Shown: one piece after another, positions 14,323-22,102 of the stretch
Layout: every line of letters begins with the position of its first letter
Numbering within the stretch: position 1 is the first letter of the stretch
NCBI GenBank assembly: GCA_944326015.1
Contig: CALVCJ010000007.1
Location: 1-45,223, forward strand
Reading direction: 5' to 3'
Length of the DNA stretch: 45,223 nt
Source of the DNA: Candidatus Gastranaerophilales bacterium
GTDB lineage: Bacteria > Cyanobacteriota > Vampirovibrionia > Gastranaerophilales > Gastranaerophilaceae
Translations under genes and position numbers: made by a program
The notes under the pieces: generated by a model
What the model saw: only the letters and a program-made list of their open reading frames with translations
Told to the model about the DNA's origin: nothing
Database searches by the model: none

Positions 14323-14886
14323 ATGAACAATAATTGCAAAAGAATTAATGATTATGATCTGAATATTATAAATGATAATTCCTTTAAAGATTTGGATGAT
14401 AAAAACCTCAAACTGGAATATCTTATTGCTGAAAAAGAAGAGACTCTGGAAGCCTTAAACAATAAAATAAAAGGAGCAGAACTTTTAGGCAAGCTGCTTG
14501 ATGTTATGGATTTAAAAATTCAGGCAAAACAGATTGAAAACGAACTTGTTCAACTTAAAGAAGAATATTCAAAACGCAATATAACAGAAAAATTCACAGA
14601 TGTCATAAGTCCTAAAAAACAAAAACCGAAATTATCTCCGATTCATCGTCTTGCGCGTTTTGTATCTAGACAGATTATTGCAAGAATGTCTAAAAAAGTT
14701 AAATCAATACTTGATTTGAGCGACTCACTTGAAACACTGGAAAGTATAAATGAAAACGTTGATGAACTCATAGCAATGAAAGTTCCTTACGGTGAAACAA
14801 AAGCAAACTACGAAAAACTTACCAATTATCTTTACCACGCAAACAGAATTCATTCACAGATTAACAAGAAAATGCAGAAATTATAA
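14323..14886 (+). CDS. Coiled-coil hypothetical protein
   Basis: A 187-residue, hydrophilic, mostly helical protein. Residues ~23-85 (LDDKNLKLEYLIAEKEETLEALNNKIKG ... IENELVQLKEEYSKR) form a probable coiled coil; a basic linker (SPKKQKPKLSPIHRLARFVSRQ) follows and a second helical part ends QINKKMQKL. There is no signal peptide and no membrane helix. The weak site AGGTAGAAAG lies before the ATG. Function unknown; a structural or adaptor role is only a guess from its shape. Confidence 0.65.
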   Translation: MNNNCKRINDYDLNIINDNSFKDLDDKNLKLEYLIAEKEETLEALNNKIKGAELLGKLLDVMDLKIQAKQIENELVQLKEEYSKRNITEKFTDVISPKKQKPKLSPIHRLARFVSRQIIARMSKKVKSILDLSDSLETLESINENVDELIAMKVPYGETKANYEKLTNYLYHANRIHSQINKKMQKL

Positions 14887-14932
14887 ATTTTAATAATATT
14901 GCGTTAAAATTAAATTTATATTATGCTTATTT

Positions 14933-15130
14933 TGTAGGGTGCACATACTTACCCCTGTCCACACAATTTACGTAGAAATTGGACAGGAAGGAGGTAGTTG
15001 CTATGATTGACAAAATAATAATGCTACTAATAGCATTTGACATACTGTTAGTAGCACTAAAATTGCTCAAATCATAGGGTGCGTAGAAGCTCTTAACACC
15101 TAGCTTAATTTGTTAAGGACTCACCCTACA
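14933..15130. repeat. 198-bp element with 9-bp terminal inverted repeats and a micropeptide gene
   Basis: TGTAGGGTG at 14933-14941 and its exact complement CACCCTACA at 15122-15130 bound the segment. Inside are a leader hairpin (CCTGTCC 14954-14960 with GGACAGG 14981-14987, inner AATTT/AAATT), a perfect AAGGAGG and a 24-codon gene (15003-15077), then a long hairpin made of TAGGGTG/CACCCTA and CTTAACA/TGTTAAG (15075-15128). No clear target-site duplication flanks it. It may be a MITE-like element or a self-contained small-gene transcription unit. Confidence 0.5.
15003..15077 (+). CDS. 24-residue hydrophobic peptide, type I toxin-like
   Basis: The frame encodes MIDKIIMLLIAFDILL-VALKLLKS: one membrane helix with a short acidic/basic N-terminus and a lysine C-terminus. 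A perfect AAGGAGG lies 8 nt before the ATG, far better than at most genes here, which argues that it is translated. The pattern 'LM/LIAF..LLVAL..L.K' recalls the short holin-like (TxpA/BsrG-type) toxins of type I toxin-antitoxin systems, which insert in the inner membrane and are held off by an antisense RNA. The hairpin just upstream and the long hairpin from the stop codon onward fit such a unit. No antisense promoter has been confirmed. Too short to be caught by ordinary gene finding. Confidence 0.55.
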   Translation: MIDKIIMLLIAFDILLVALKLLKS

Positions 15131-15225
15131 CATATATTATTTACGATTTTTTACAATTTGTCAAGTGTTGCAAAACCGCTTGCGAAACTGTTATTTTTGT
15201 CATAAAATTTTTTTGTAAGTCTATT

Positions 15226-15274
15226 GTCATTCTGAGCCGATTTTGGGATTCTTCGGCTAAAGCCTCAGAATGAC
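15226..15274. repeat. Dispersed inverted repeat, GTCATTCTGAG family
   Basis: GTCATTCTGAG (15226-15236) and CTCAGAATGAC (15264-15274) pair perfectly over 11 bp, with an inner loop containing TTCGGCTAAAGCC. Related copies lie at 22471-22527, 35343-35398 and 39225-39249. The remainder of the gap before gatA (15131-15322) shows nothing else apart from the gatA ribosome binding site. Confidence 0.6.
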
Positions 15275-15322
15275 GATAAAGACGAAGAATCTCATAACAA
15301 TGAATAGCTTTAAGGAGATATT

Positions 15323-16786
15323 ATGAACGAGCTTTTAAAAAAATCAGCAGCAGAACAAAGCAAAGCTTTAAAAAATAAAGAAATTTCAGCCGTAGAATTA
15401 ACAAATGCAGCATTTGAAAGAATTGAAGAAATTGACGGCAAATTAGGCGCATTTAATTCTTTAACAAAAGAAATTGCACTCAATACAGCTAAAAAAGTCG
15501 ATGAAAAAATAGCTAAAGGGGAAGAATTACCGCTTCTGGCAGGTGTTCCGCTGGCACTTAAAGACAACATGAATTTGAAGGGTTCAAAAACAACTGCTTC
15601 TTCAAAAATTTTGGAAAACTTTGTTTCTCCGTTTAACGCTACAATAAGTGAAAAGCTCTTAAATAATTTAGTTCCGATTGTCGGAAAAGCTAATTTGGAT
15701 GAATTCGCAATGGGATCGTCAAACGAAAACTCGGCATTCAAAAAAGTTCATAACCCGTGGGATTTGAACAAAGTTCCCGGCGGCTCATCAGGCGGATCGG
15801 CAGCCTCAGTTGCAGCCTGTGAAGCAACACTGGCATTAGGTTCTGATACAGGCGGTTCAATCAGATTACCGGCATCTTTCTGCGGTATTGTCGGAATGAA
15901 ACCGACTTACGGACGTGTTTCAAGATACGGTTTAATTGCATTTGCGTCATCTTTAGACCAAATAGGCCCTTTTGCAAGAACTGTCGAAGATGCAGCAAAC
16001 TTACTTGAAGTAATTTCAGGTCATGATCCGAAAGACAGTACATCTTTAAATCTGCCCGTAGAACATTACTCCGCACATCTTAACGATGATATTAAGGGGT
16101 TGAAAGTCGGTGTTATAAAAGAACTTATGTCTGAAGGTTTGTCAGAAGATGTTCAAAAAGCCATTGAAAAAGCAATTGAAGATTATAAAAAATTAGGCTG
16201 TGAAATTGTTGAGATTTCTCTGCCGAAATTGAAATATTCAATCGGAATTTATTACATTCTTGCAACAGCCGAGTGCTCATCAAACTTAGCAAGATTTGAC
16301 GGTGTAAAATACGGTTACAGAACACCTGATGCAAAAAATCTTCTTGAAATGTATACAAAAACCAGAGCAGAAGGCTTCGGCCCCGAAGTTAAACGCCGTA
16401 TAATGCTCGGAACTTACGCTTTATCATCAGGATATTACGATGCTTATTACAAAAAAGCACAGCAGATGAGAGCACTGGTAACTCAGGATTTTGAAGAAGC
16501 ATTCAAAAAAGTTGATATTCTGATTTCGCCGACATGCCCGAATACAGCATTTGATCTCGGTGCAAAAGCATCAGACCCGCTGGCTATGTATTTGACAGAT
16601 ATTGCAACGATTTCCGCTAACCTTGCCGGAATTCCGGGATTGAGTGTGCCTGCCGGATTTGACAAAGACGGTATGCCGATAGGCTTGCAAATCCTTGCTC
16701 CGCAATTACAGGAAAGCAGATTGTTCAATGCGGCTCACAAGTTTGAAAGAGCAAATGATTATTACTTACAGCTTGCAAAAATATAA
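15323..16786 (+). CDS. gatA: Glutamyl-tRNA(Gln)/aspartyl-tRNA(Asn) amidotransferase subunit A
   Basis: The amidase subunit of GatCAB, which releases ammonia from glutamine to convert mischarged Glu-tRNA(Gln) or Asp-tRNA(Asn). The 487 residues match the family length. The amidase-signature triad is visible: K80 (LALKDNM), S155 in GGSSGGSAA and nucleophile S179 in GSDTGGSIRLPA. The downstream GIVGMKPTYGRVSRYGLIAFASSLDQIGP is diagnostic for GatA over other amidases. AAGGAGATATT precedes the ATG. gatB and gatC are not adjacent, so the complex is encoded at separate loci. Confidence 0.97.
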   Translation: MNELLKKSAAEQSKALKNKEISAVELTNAAFERIEEIDGKLGAFNSLTKEIALNTAKKVDEKIAKGEELPLLAGVPLALKDNMNLKGSKTTASSKILENFVSPFNATISEKLLNNLVPIVGKANLDEFAMGSSNENSAFKKVHNPWDLNKVPGGSSGGSAASVAACEATLALGSDTGGSIRLPASFCGIVGMKPTYGRVSRYGLIAFASSLDQIGPFARTVEDAANLLEVISGHDPKDSTSLNLPVEHYSAHLNDDIKGLKVGVIKELMSEGLSEDVQKAIEKAIEDYKKLGCEIVEISLPKLKYSIGIYYILATAECSSNLARFDGVKYGYRTPDAKNLLEMYTKTRAEGFGPEVKRRIMLGTYALSSGYYDAYYKKAQQMRALVTQDFEEAFKKVDILISPTCPNTAFDLGAKASDPLAMYLTDIATISANLAGIPGLSVPAGFDKDGMPIGLQILAPQLQESRLFNAAHKFERANDYYLQLAKI

Positions 16787-16792
16787 CAAGTC

Positions 16793-16834
16793 TGCCTCCC
16801 TTGTGGAGGAGAACCACAAAGTGGCGGAGGGATT
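16793..16834. repeat. Short hairpin repeat supplying a ribosome binding site
   Basis: CCTCC-CTTGT-GGAGG followed by CCAC-AAA-GTGG and GGAGGG. It resembles the dispersed 'CTCCCTTGTGGAGG' repeats seen in many genomes. The final GGAGGG is 5 nt before the ATG at 16837 and so serves as Shine-Dalgarno for the HepT-like gene. Confidence 0.45.
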
Positions 16835-16836
16835 AT

Positions 16837-17247
16837 ATGCTTAACACCGAATATCTTGAAAGATGTATAGCAACACTGGAAAAATCTTATTCCTGCATAA
16901 AGTCGGCAGAAGAAGGTTCCATTGACTATGAAATGTACAGGAATTCTCTTGTAAAAAGTTTTGAAATGACGCTTGAACAAAGCGGAAAACTTTTAAGAAA
17001 AAAACTGACTCCCTATTTTGCTAGTAAAAAAGCTGTAGATTTGTTAACTTTCAAAGATTTATTCAGAGAAGCTTTGAAACATTCATTATTAACCGAAAAT
17101 GAAGTGAATCGCTGGTTCAAATACAGAGATAACAGAAATAATACGGCTCACGATTACGGAAAAGCCTTTGCTGAGGAAACTTTGTATTTGATTGACGATT
17201 TTTTGAAAGATGTTAATCATTTGAAGGAAGTTATTGAAAATGAGTAG
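16837..17247 (+). CDS. HepT-like HEPN-domain protein (HI0074 family), toxin of a HEPN-MNT pair
   Basis: From the ATG at 16837 (site GGAGGG) the product has 136 residues; earlier starts lie in the repeat. It is all-helical and carries the HEPN ribonuclease motif RX4HXY as R100-NNTA-H105-D-Y107. The family was first called nucleotidyltransferase substrate-binding protein (HI0074). In characterised HepT/MntA systems the HEPN protein is an RNase toxin and its MNT partner blocks it by adding AMP to the motif tyrosine. The next gene is that partner, overlapping by 8 nt. A small stand-alone TA or housekeeping pair are both possible. Confidence 0.85.
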   Translation: MLNTEYLERCIATLEKSYSCIKSAEEGSIDYEMYRNSLVKSFEMTLEQSGKLLRKKLTPYFASKKAVDLLTFKDLFREALKHSLLTENEVNRWFKYRDNRNNTAHDYGKAFAEETLYLIDDFLKDVNHLKEVIENE

Positions 17248-17533
17248 GCTTTTCATAAAACCCGAACATCTTAAAATGTTAAAAGATATCTTGACATCAT
17301 ACTGTCCTGATGCGGAAATCTGGGCTTACGGAAGTAGGCTGACAGGTGATGCCCATGAAGGAAGTGATTTAGACTTAGTTGTTAAAGATTTCCACCGCGA
17401 AAATGCAAATCTTTCTGAACTTAAAAATTTGTTGTCTGAAAGCAATATTCCGTTTATTGTTGATATTCACGAATTTGACAAACTCCCAAAATCCTTTCAG
17501 GATGAGATTTTGAGAAATTATATAATATTTTAA
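17240..17533 (+). CDS. MNT-type nucleotidyltransferase, antitoxin partner of the HEPN protein
   Basis: A 97-residue minimal nucleotidyltransferase. The strand-turn IWAYGSRLTGDAHEGSDLDLVV contains the intact GSX10DXD signature, and PFIVDIHEFD supplies the third acidic strand. Start set at ATG 17240 rather than the upstream TTG at 17234. It overlaps the HEPN gene by 8 nt, so translation is coupled. It is expected to AMPylate the HEPN protein (known for MntA). It contrasts with the degenerate paralogue at 1313-1657, which lacks the GS and second Asp. Confidence 0.88.
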   Translation: MSRLFIKPEHLKMLKDILTSYCPDAEIWAYGSRLTGDAHEGSDLDLVVKDFHRENANLSELKNLLSESNIPFIVDIHEFDKLPKSFQDEILRNYIIF

Positions 17534-17604
17534 ATTCATTTTTACATTTCATTATATTTGGAATCTCACAACTCATCAGTTTCTTTGTTAAAATAGTGTA
17601 AATT

Positions 17605-17675
17605 AAACCTTCCCTGATTAGGGAAGGTTTGGATGGGTAGCAATCAATACCCTCCCCTTCCTAGTCAGGGAGGGG
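17605..17675. repeat. Multi-hairpin dispersed repeat, copy 1
   Basis: First hairpin CCTTCCCT-GATT-AGGGAAGG with flanking AAA/TTT (17605-17630), then GGATGGGTA...TACCC, then CCCCTTCCTAG/TCAGGGAGGGG (17654-17675). The same three-part order occurs at 39144-39217. The segment 17534-17604 before it holds nothing I can identify. Confidence 0.6.
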
Positions 17676-17713
17676 AAATAGTTAAGCATCCTCTCGCACC
17701 GATAAATAGTTAG

Positions 17714-17968
17714 ATAGAGAGTAACTTACAACCTGCTTATACGCCTTTTTCCCTTATATCCGGCATTACTTATGGAAAAGATTTTTTTATGTTTTATCTG
17801 ACAAACAAAAATATTATGCCTGTAGGAACAATGTATGAAACAACATGGTCTTTTCCCACCTGTTACACCACCGGTTGCGGCTGTTCTGCCTGGGTAATAG
17901 TGAATGAAAATATGAATTATCTAAAATGCAAAGATCTCTCATGGAATGGCAAAAGAAAATGTAAATAA
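17714..17968 (+). pseudogene. C-terminal fragment of a prepilin-like protein
   Basis: An open frame without a start encodes TPFSLISGITYGKDFFMFYL, then NKNIMPVGTMYETTWSFPTC, YTTGCGCSAWVIVNENMNYL and ends KCKDLSWNGKRKCK. This is the end of the 'CSAWVI..NENMNYLKC..LSWNGK' class of long prepilins of this lineage. The head, hydrophobic helix and first two thirds are absent; upstream is a dispersed repeat. A decayed copy or a silent tail cassette. Confidence 0.68.
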
Positions 17969-18176
17969 AAAAAAATCGAAAAAGGAACTCTATATGATTT
18001 TATAAATTCTCAGGTTATGATAAATGAAGTGTTCCCGCCAGATTGCTTTAGTTATTTTATACGGCTGAATTATATCAAATGTTATGTTTAAACACGGAGT
18101 TTAAACTGACATTCAGCATGACAGCATTGCCCCATATTTAGTATAAACTGGTATATAAGCCACCCCCCTCTATGCA
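17969..18176. other. Non-coding stretch with a dispersed motif
   Basis: Contains no credible gene: an AAAAGGAACTC site followed by ATG stops after two codons. At 18134-18161 lies a ~28-nt motif (ATATTTAGT...ATATAAGCC) that recurs at 35422-35450 with four or five differences and more loosely at 35855-35880. CATTCAGCATGACAG near 18110 is a fragment of the GTCATxCTGA repeat family. Confidence 0.45.
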
Positions 18177-18398
18177 TCAATCTTCTACATCAAAAAATTT
18201 TGCCGCGCTTACATTTAAAGCCTCTGATATTTTGTGAACCATTTTTAAACTGATATTTTTATGTCCGTTCTCTATTTGGCTTATATAACTCTCATCGCAT
18301 TTTACAAGTTCGCCAAGATAAGCTTGCGTGTAATCTCTCAAATTTCTATAATATTTAATTTTTAAGCCAATGCGTTTTCTAAACTGTTGAAAATTCAT
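18177..18398 (-). CDS. XRE-family transcriptional regulator
   Basis: A 73-residue single HTH_3 domain: FRKRIGLKIKYYRNLRDYTQAYLGE, then CDESYISQIENGHKNISLKMV as the recognition helix and its typical SQIENG turn, ending LNVSAAKFF. It should act as a dimeric repressor. It is divergent from a 52-residue gene (18486) with an inverted repeat, ATTGTAT-4-ATACAAT, in the gap, the likely operator. It has no strong Shine-Dalgarno. Low similarity to the XRE protein at 354-572, so not a recent duplicate. Confidence 0.86.
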   Translation of the reverse strand: MNFQQFRKRIGLKIKYYRNLRDYTQAYLGELVKCDESYISQIENGHKNISLKMVHKISEALNVSAAKFFDVED

Positions 18399-18432
18399 AA
18401 AAATAGATTAAATTATTTGACAGGCAAATAAA

Positions 18433-18450
18433 ATTGTATTATCATACAAT
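18433..18450. promoter_or_regulatory. Inverted repeat between divergent XRE gene and small gene
   Basis: ATTGTAT (18433-18439), spacer TATC, ATACAAT (18444-18450). Perfect 7-bp arms in an AT-rich intergenic region, placed as expected for the operator of the neighbouring XRE regulator. Confidence 0.5.
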
Positions 18451-18485
18451 AAATTTGATTTATTTGTAAAGTTGAAAGAACAATT

Positions 18486-18644
18486 ATGGACGATAAAGAA
18501 CTAATAAAAGAACTTTTGCAAAGTCTTGATTTCATTAAACAAGCTGTTGATAACCTTTATGAAATGAATTATGAATGCATTACAGAAATCAGAGGCCACT
18601 TGCAATGTCTCAATCTGATAATTACAAAAAATGTCAAAGAGTAA
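18486..18644 (+). CDS. Small hypothetical protein under the XRE operator
   Basis: A 52-residue acidic, helical product (MDDKELIKELLQSLDFIKQ ... GHLQCLNLIITKNVKE). A weak site, GAAAGAAC, precedes the ATG. It is opposite the XRE gene and separated by the inverted repeat, the pattern of a regulator with a single target. No family recognised. Confidence 0.45.
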   Translation: MDDKELIKELLQSLDFIKQAVDNLYEMNYECITEIRGHLQCLNLIITKNVKE

Positions 18645-18722
18645 TATTTTTAGAAAATTCAGCTCTTGCAATATGCCAGAATAATTATGTGCTGTGTAAT
18701 TTTTCTGTGATAAAATCAGCAT

Positions 18723-19361
18723 ATGATAAAGACAATTATTTTTGATTTAGACGGAACTTTACTGAATACTCTTGAAGATTTAAAAGAAGCTACAAACTTT
18801 GCACTTTCTGAATTTGGCTATCCGAAACGTTCATTAGAAGAGATTAGATGTTTTGTAGGAAATGGTGTGAGAAAGCTTATTGAGCGTGCAGTTCCAGAAA
18901 ATTGTGATAATGTAGACAAGTGTCTGTGTATATTCAAAGAAAATTATTCAGAAAATATGTGTAATCACACAGTTCCGTATAATGGTATCTTAAAGATACT
19001 GTCAGATATAAAAGCTGAAGGGTTAAAAATTGGCGTGGTGTCTAATAAATTCGACTCTGCAGTTAAAGAATTGTGTAAAAAATATTTTGGCGAATTAATA
19101 GATGCTGCAATTGGTCAGGCTGATGATGTTCCGAAAAAACCTGCACCTGACGGAGTGTTTAAGGTAATGAAAGAATTAGGTGCTGATAAAAATTCTACAG
19201 TTTATGCCGGTGATTCAGATGTCGATATTGAAACAGCAAAAAATGCAGGGCTTCCATGTATCGGCGTAACCTGGGGCTTTAGGGATAGAAAAAATCTTGA
19301 AGGTGCTGACTTTATTATTGACCACCCCTGTGATATAATTAAAATTATCAGGAGTATGTAA
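18723..19361 (+). CDS. HAD-family phosphatase, phosphoglycolate phosphatase-like
   Basis: A 212-residue HAD hydrolase. Motif I is IIFDLDGTLLNT (nucleophile Asp and general acid Asp), motif II GVVSNK, motif III KKPAPDGV with its Lys, and motif IV YAGDSDVDIETAKNAG. The cap between motifs I and II is the helical C1 type of Gph/PGMB enzymes. Phosphoglycolate phosphatase is the commonest annotation, but the true substrate cannot be read. No Shine-Dalgarno; an extended -10 (TG-A-TAAAAT, ending 18716) lies 6 nt before the ATG, a leaderless arrangement. The next gene starts right after its stop. Confidence 0.88.
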   Translation: MIKTIIFDLDGTLLNTLEDLKEATNFALSEFGYPKRSLEEIRCFVGNGVRKLIERAVPENCDNVDKCLCIFKENYSENMCNHTVPYNGILKILSDIKAEGLKIGVVSNKFDSAVKELCKKYFGELIDAAIGQADDVPKKPAPDGVFKVMKELGADKNSTVYAGDSDVDIETAKNAGLPCIGVTWGFRDRKNLEGADFIIDHPCDIIKIIRSM

Positions 19362-19769
19362 ATGGAAAAACTTTCAGTAAGTCTTGAAGACTATATTGAA
19401 GAAATTTATAATCAGGTCTTAAAAAATGGTCATGCAAAAGTTACTGCGATTGCTGATGCTTTAAATGTTAAAAAGGCTTCTGTCACAGGAGCTCTGAATG
19501 TTCTTGCAGATAAAAAGCTTATTAATTATGTTCCCTATTCTCCAATTACTTTAACTGTTGAAGGTGAAAAAATTGCAGGAAACATTCTGTTAAAACATGA
19601 AAAATTGTCGGAATTTTTTATTGAAGTGTTGGGCATAGAAAAAAATGAAGCTCTTGAAACCGCCTGTAAAATGGAACATATAGTTTCTGACAGACTGTTT
19701 AATAATATGGTTAAACTGACCCGGTACGTAAAAACAAATCTTAAAGATATTATAAAAAACCTATATTAA
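19362..19769 (+). CDS. DtxR/MntR-family metal-dependent transcriptional regulator
   Basis: A 135-residue protein with the DtxR winged helix at the N-terminus (SVSLEDYIEEIYNQV, KVTAIADALNVKKASVTGALNVLADKKLINYVPYSPITLT) and the dimerisation/metal domain (HEKLSEFFIEVLGIEKNEALETACKMEHIVSD). The Glu/Cys/His set of E-x-A-C-K-M-E-H fits the metal site of this family, which senses Mn(II) or Fe(II). It is as short as MntR and lacks an SH3 domain. It follows the phosphatase directly (TAA then ATG) with AGGAG inside that gene's end. It converges with the YkgJ gene, overlapping by 4 nt. Confidence 0.86.
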   Translation: MEKLSVSLEDYIEEIYNQVLKNGHAKVTAIADALNVKKASVTGALNVLADKKLINYVPYSPITLTVEGEKIAGNILLKHEKLSEFFIEVLGIEKNEALETACKMEHIVSDRLFNNMVKLTRYVKTNLKDIIKNLY

Positions 19770-20302
19770 AACCACCGTATCAAAGGTCTGATTTCTCCGC
19801 ATTCTATCTGGTATGACTTGGCTTGAGGACTTTTCAATATACTGTCAATTCTTAAACGCTCCCTTATAGGATTTTGTAAAAATACCTCTCCTGTTTCTCG
19901 GTCAAAGACCTTGCTGTAATTCAAACCTATATTTACACAATAAGGAAGCCTTATCCTGTTTTCAGATTCATCATACCACGCTAGCCCGTGCGTACGGCAT
20001 ACTATTCCTCTGTATTTATATAAACAGCACATATTATTAATCAGAAACGGACATCTGTATAATTTCGGATTTTCCTGTTTTAGATGTTTTATGTCTTCTT
20101 TAATTTTATGCTTAATTCCAAATGGAAGATTTACAAAACCTGACATCAAATATTCAATCTCAAGCCTTGAAAACGGGTATTCTCCAACTTCGCAACAGGC
20201 ACTGCAGCCAGATTTGCATTTTATAAATTCGCACTGTTCCTCAAAATATTTTTCAAGTCTTTTATCCAGTTTTTCCAAAAATTTTTCATATCTTTGAAGC
20301 AT
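19766..20302 (-). CDS. YkgJ-family cysteine cluster protein
   Basis: A 178-residue protein with the CxCxxxCxxCC cluster typical of the YkgJ/DUF (CxxCxxCC) family (CKSGCSACCEVGEYPFS near residue 28), CPFLINNMCCLY and YRGIVCRTHGL, a set of about eight Cys likely binding zinc or an iron-sulfur cluster. Function is unknown for the family. Its ATG overlaps the stop of the glycosyltransferase gene by one base (TAATG), so it is cotranslated as the second gene of that operon. Confidence 0.8.
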   Translation of the reverse strand: MLQRYEKFLEKLDKRLEKYFEEQCEFIKCKSGCSACCEVGEYPFSRLEIEYLMSGFVNLPFGIKHKIKEDIKHLKQENPKLYRCPFLINNMCCLYKYRGIVCRTHGLAWYDESENRIRLPYCVNIGLNYSKVFDRETGEVFLQNPIRERLRIDSILKSPQAKSYQIECGEIRPLIRWF

Positions 20303-21957
20303 TAATGAACCTTTACGAGAGAATATTTCCTTCCGTCCAGTATTATATCAAAATCAAGCGTTTTGTCTACCTGCGGCATCTGTCTTTCCCGTACTACAAC
20401 CACAACATCCCTGTCATCAAGAATATGACCGAGTTTTGCCATTTCTTTTTTATCGGACTGTGATATAAAATAAACATTGCTTCCGTAATAATATAAGACA
20501 GAATATTTACGTTCATCATTTAGAACAACTATCTTTTTTTTATTGTCCCGTGCGTATTTCGCAAATTCCATCAAATCATTTTGCCCAAATTCGTAATCCA
20601 TGTTATAAAACAATTTTGTTCCGAATGCCGAAGTTATTGTAATAAGAAGTACGTAGCATGCAAAAACACCTTTGGGCCAATTCTTCAGAGCGCATATTAT
20701 GCTTGAAATTCCGAAAATACTTACCATAATTATGCAGAACCATTGTATAATTAAAAAATCCTGATACATTTGTACCGGCAAAAAATATTTTGAAAAACAA
20801 GCGATGATCGCGGCAAATATACATATTCCACCTAAGATATAAACCGATAAGTTTACAGATTTTTTGTACCTGTCGTTAAACATGTAGCCTTCCCATAAAG
20901 CCGCTAACCCAAATGATGTAAAGAAATAGACAGGCAAAATATAGGTTATTAATTTTGTTTTTGATACTGAAAAGAATAACATAGTTACTGCAAAACCGAT
21001 TGCATTAAACAATAAAAATTTGTGTCTTTGTGATAAATTTTCAATCGAAAACGCATCAAAAGAAGACTTCAATTTTGTAATACTAACAGTAATTGCCGAA
21101 AATACCCACGGTATAAGTCCCCATAATACGGTAATAAAATAGAAATAAAACGGTTGTTCCCTGTCAATTTGACTGGATGAGAAAAATCGATTTATGTGAT
21201 GTTTCATAATATATTCGTTGAAAAATAAAGGATCATGTATCTTGAACATAATAATGTGCCAAGGCAAAACAATAAGGAAAAACAGCAAAAAACCAGGAAG
21301 CATATATTGAGGTTTAAAAACTTGCTTAAAAGTTTTGTTTACGAGTGTTACAAAAAACATAACAGCAAATGGCACTACAAATCCCGGAATTCCCTTTGCC
21401 ATAACTGCAAGACCAGAAAATATATAGAAAAGCCACCACATATATTTTTTGTTTTTATCTTTAACAAACTGTGTCAAAAAACCGAACATTACAGAAAATC
21501 CAACACATGAAGTGACAACAATATCAAGAATAGCAAATTTTGCAAGCATTACAAATTCAAGTGTTGTAGCAAGGATTAGGGCAGATATAAATCCAAATCT
21601 GCCTGAAACAATTTTTTTACCGGTAAAATAAACCATTATAACAGAGAGCATCCCGTATAACGCAACGGGAAACCTTGCCGTAAACTCGTTTACTTTCCCA
21701 AAAACAGCAAAGGACAGACATTCTCCCCAAAAGTAAAGAGGTGGCTTTTCAAAGAAATATTCGCCATTCAAATAAAGAGTCAAAAAGTCCTTGCTGTGAA
21801 ACATATCACGAGCCATTGAAACGTAACGCGTTTCATCTACATCCATTAACGCGTAATTTCCTATATTAAAAAAGAAAATAAAGTAACATAAAATTAAAAG
21901 CAAAAAAAGCGTGAATAAATCACTATGTTTTTTTATAAAATCAACTATCTTAACCAT
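20302..21957 (-). CDS. ArnT/PMT-family membrane glycosyltransferase
   Basis: A 551-residue polytopic membrane protein of the dolichyl-phosphate-mannose-protein mannosyltransferase (PMT_2/GT83) type. After the first membrane helix comes MDVDETRYVSMARDMFHSKDF, with the catalytic Asp-Glu of the first periplasmic loop, and EYFFEKPPLYFWGECLSFAVFG, a conserved ArnT motif. About 11-12 helices follow and a small C-terminal soluble domain. Such enzymes move a sugar from a lipid phosphate carrier to lipid A or another surface acceptor in the periplasm. ATG at 21957 is preferred to the TTG at 21963; AGGGA lies upstream. Operon with the YkgJ gene. Confidence 0.86.
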   Translation of the reverse strand: MVKIVDFIKKHSDLFTLFLLLILCYFIFFFNIGNYALMDVDETRYVSMARDMFHSKDFLTLYLNGEYFFEKPPLYFWGECLSFAVFGKVNEFTARFPVALYGMLSVIMVYFTGKKIVSGRFGFISALILATTLEFVMLAKFAILDIVVTSCVGFSVMFGFLTQFVKDKNKKYMWWLFYIFSGLAVMAKGIPGFVVPFAVMFFVTLVNKTFKQVFKPQYMLPGFLLFFLIVLPWHIIMFKIHDPLFFNEYIMKHHINRFFSSSQIDREQPFYFYFITVLWGLIPWVFSAITVSITKLKSSFDAFSIENLSQRHKFLLFNAIGFAVTMLFFSVSKTKLITYILPVYFFTSFGLAALWEGYMFNDRYKKSVNLSVYILGGICIFAAIIACFSKYFLPVQMYQDFLIIQWFCIIMVSIFGISSIICALKNWPKGVFACYVLLITITSAFGTKLFYNMDYEFGQNDLMEFAKYARDNKKKIVVLNDERKYSVLYYYGSNVYFISQSDKKEMAKLGHILDDRDVVVVVRERQMPQVDKTLDFDIILDGRKYSLVKVH

Positions 21958-22102
21958 AAACAATCCCTAATTACAACTTTATTTTATCATAAAAATAATA
22001 AATTGCCATATTTCACTATATTATGCTTATACCTAAAGGGGATTATTTAAAATAAAAAAAGATTTACAATCTAACTATAACATATTTGTGGAGTAATTTA
22101 AC

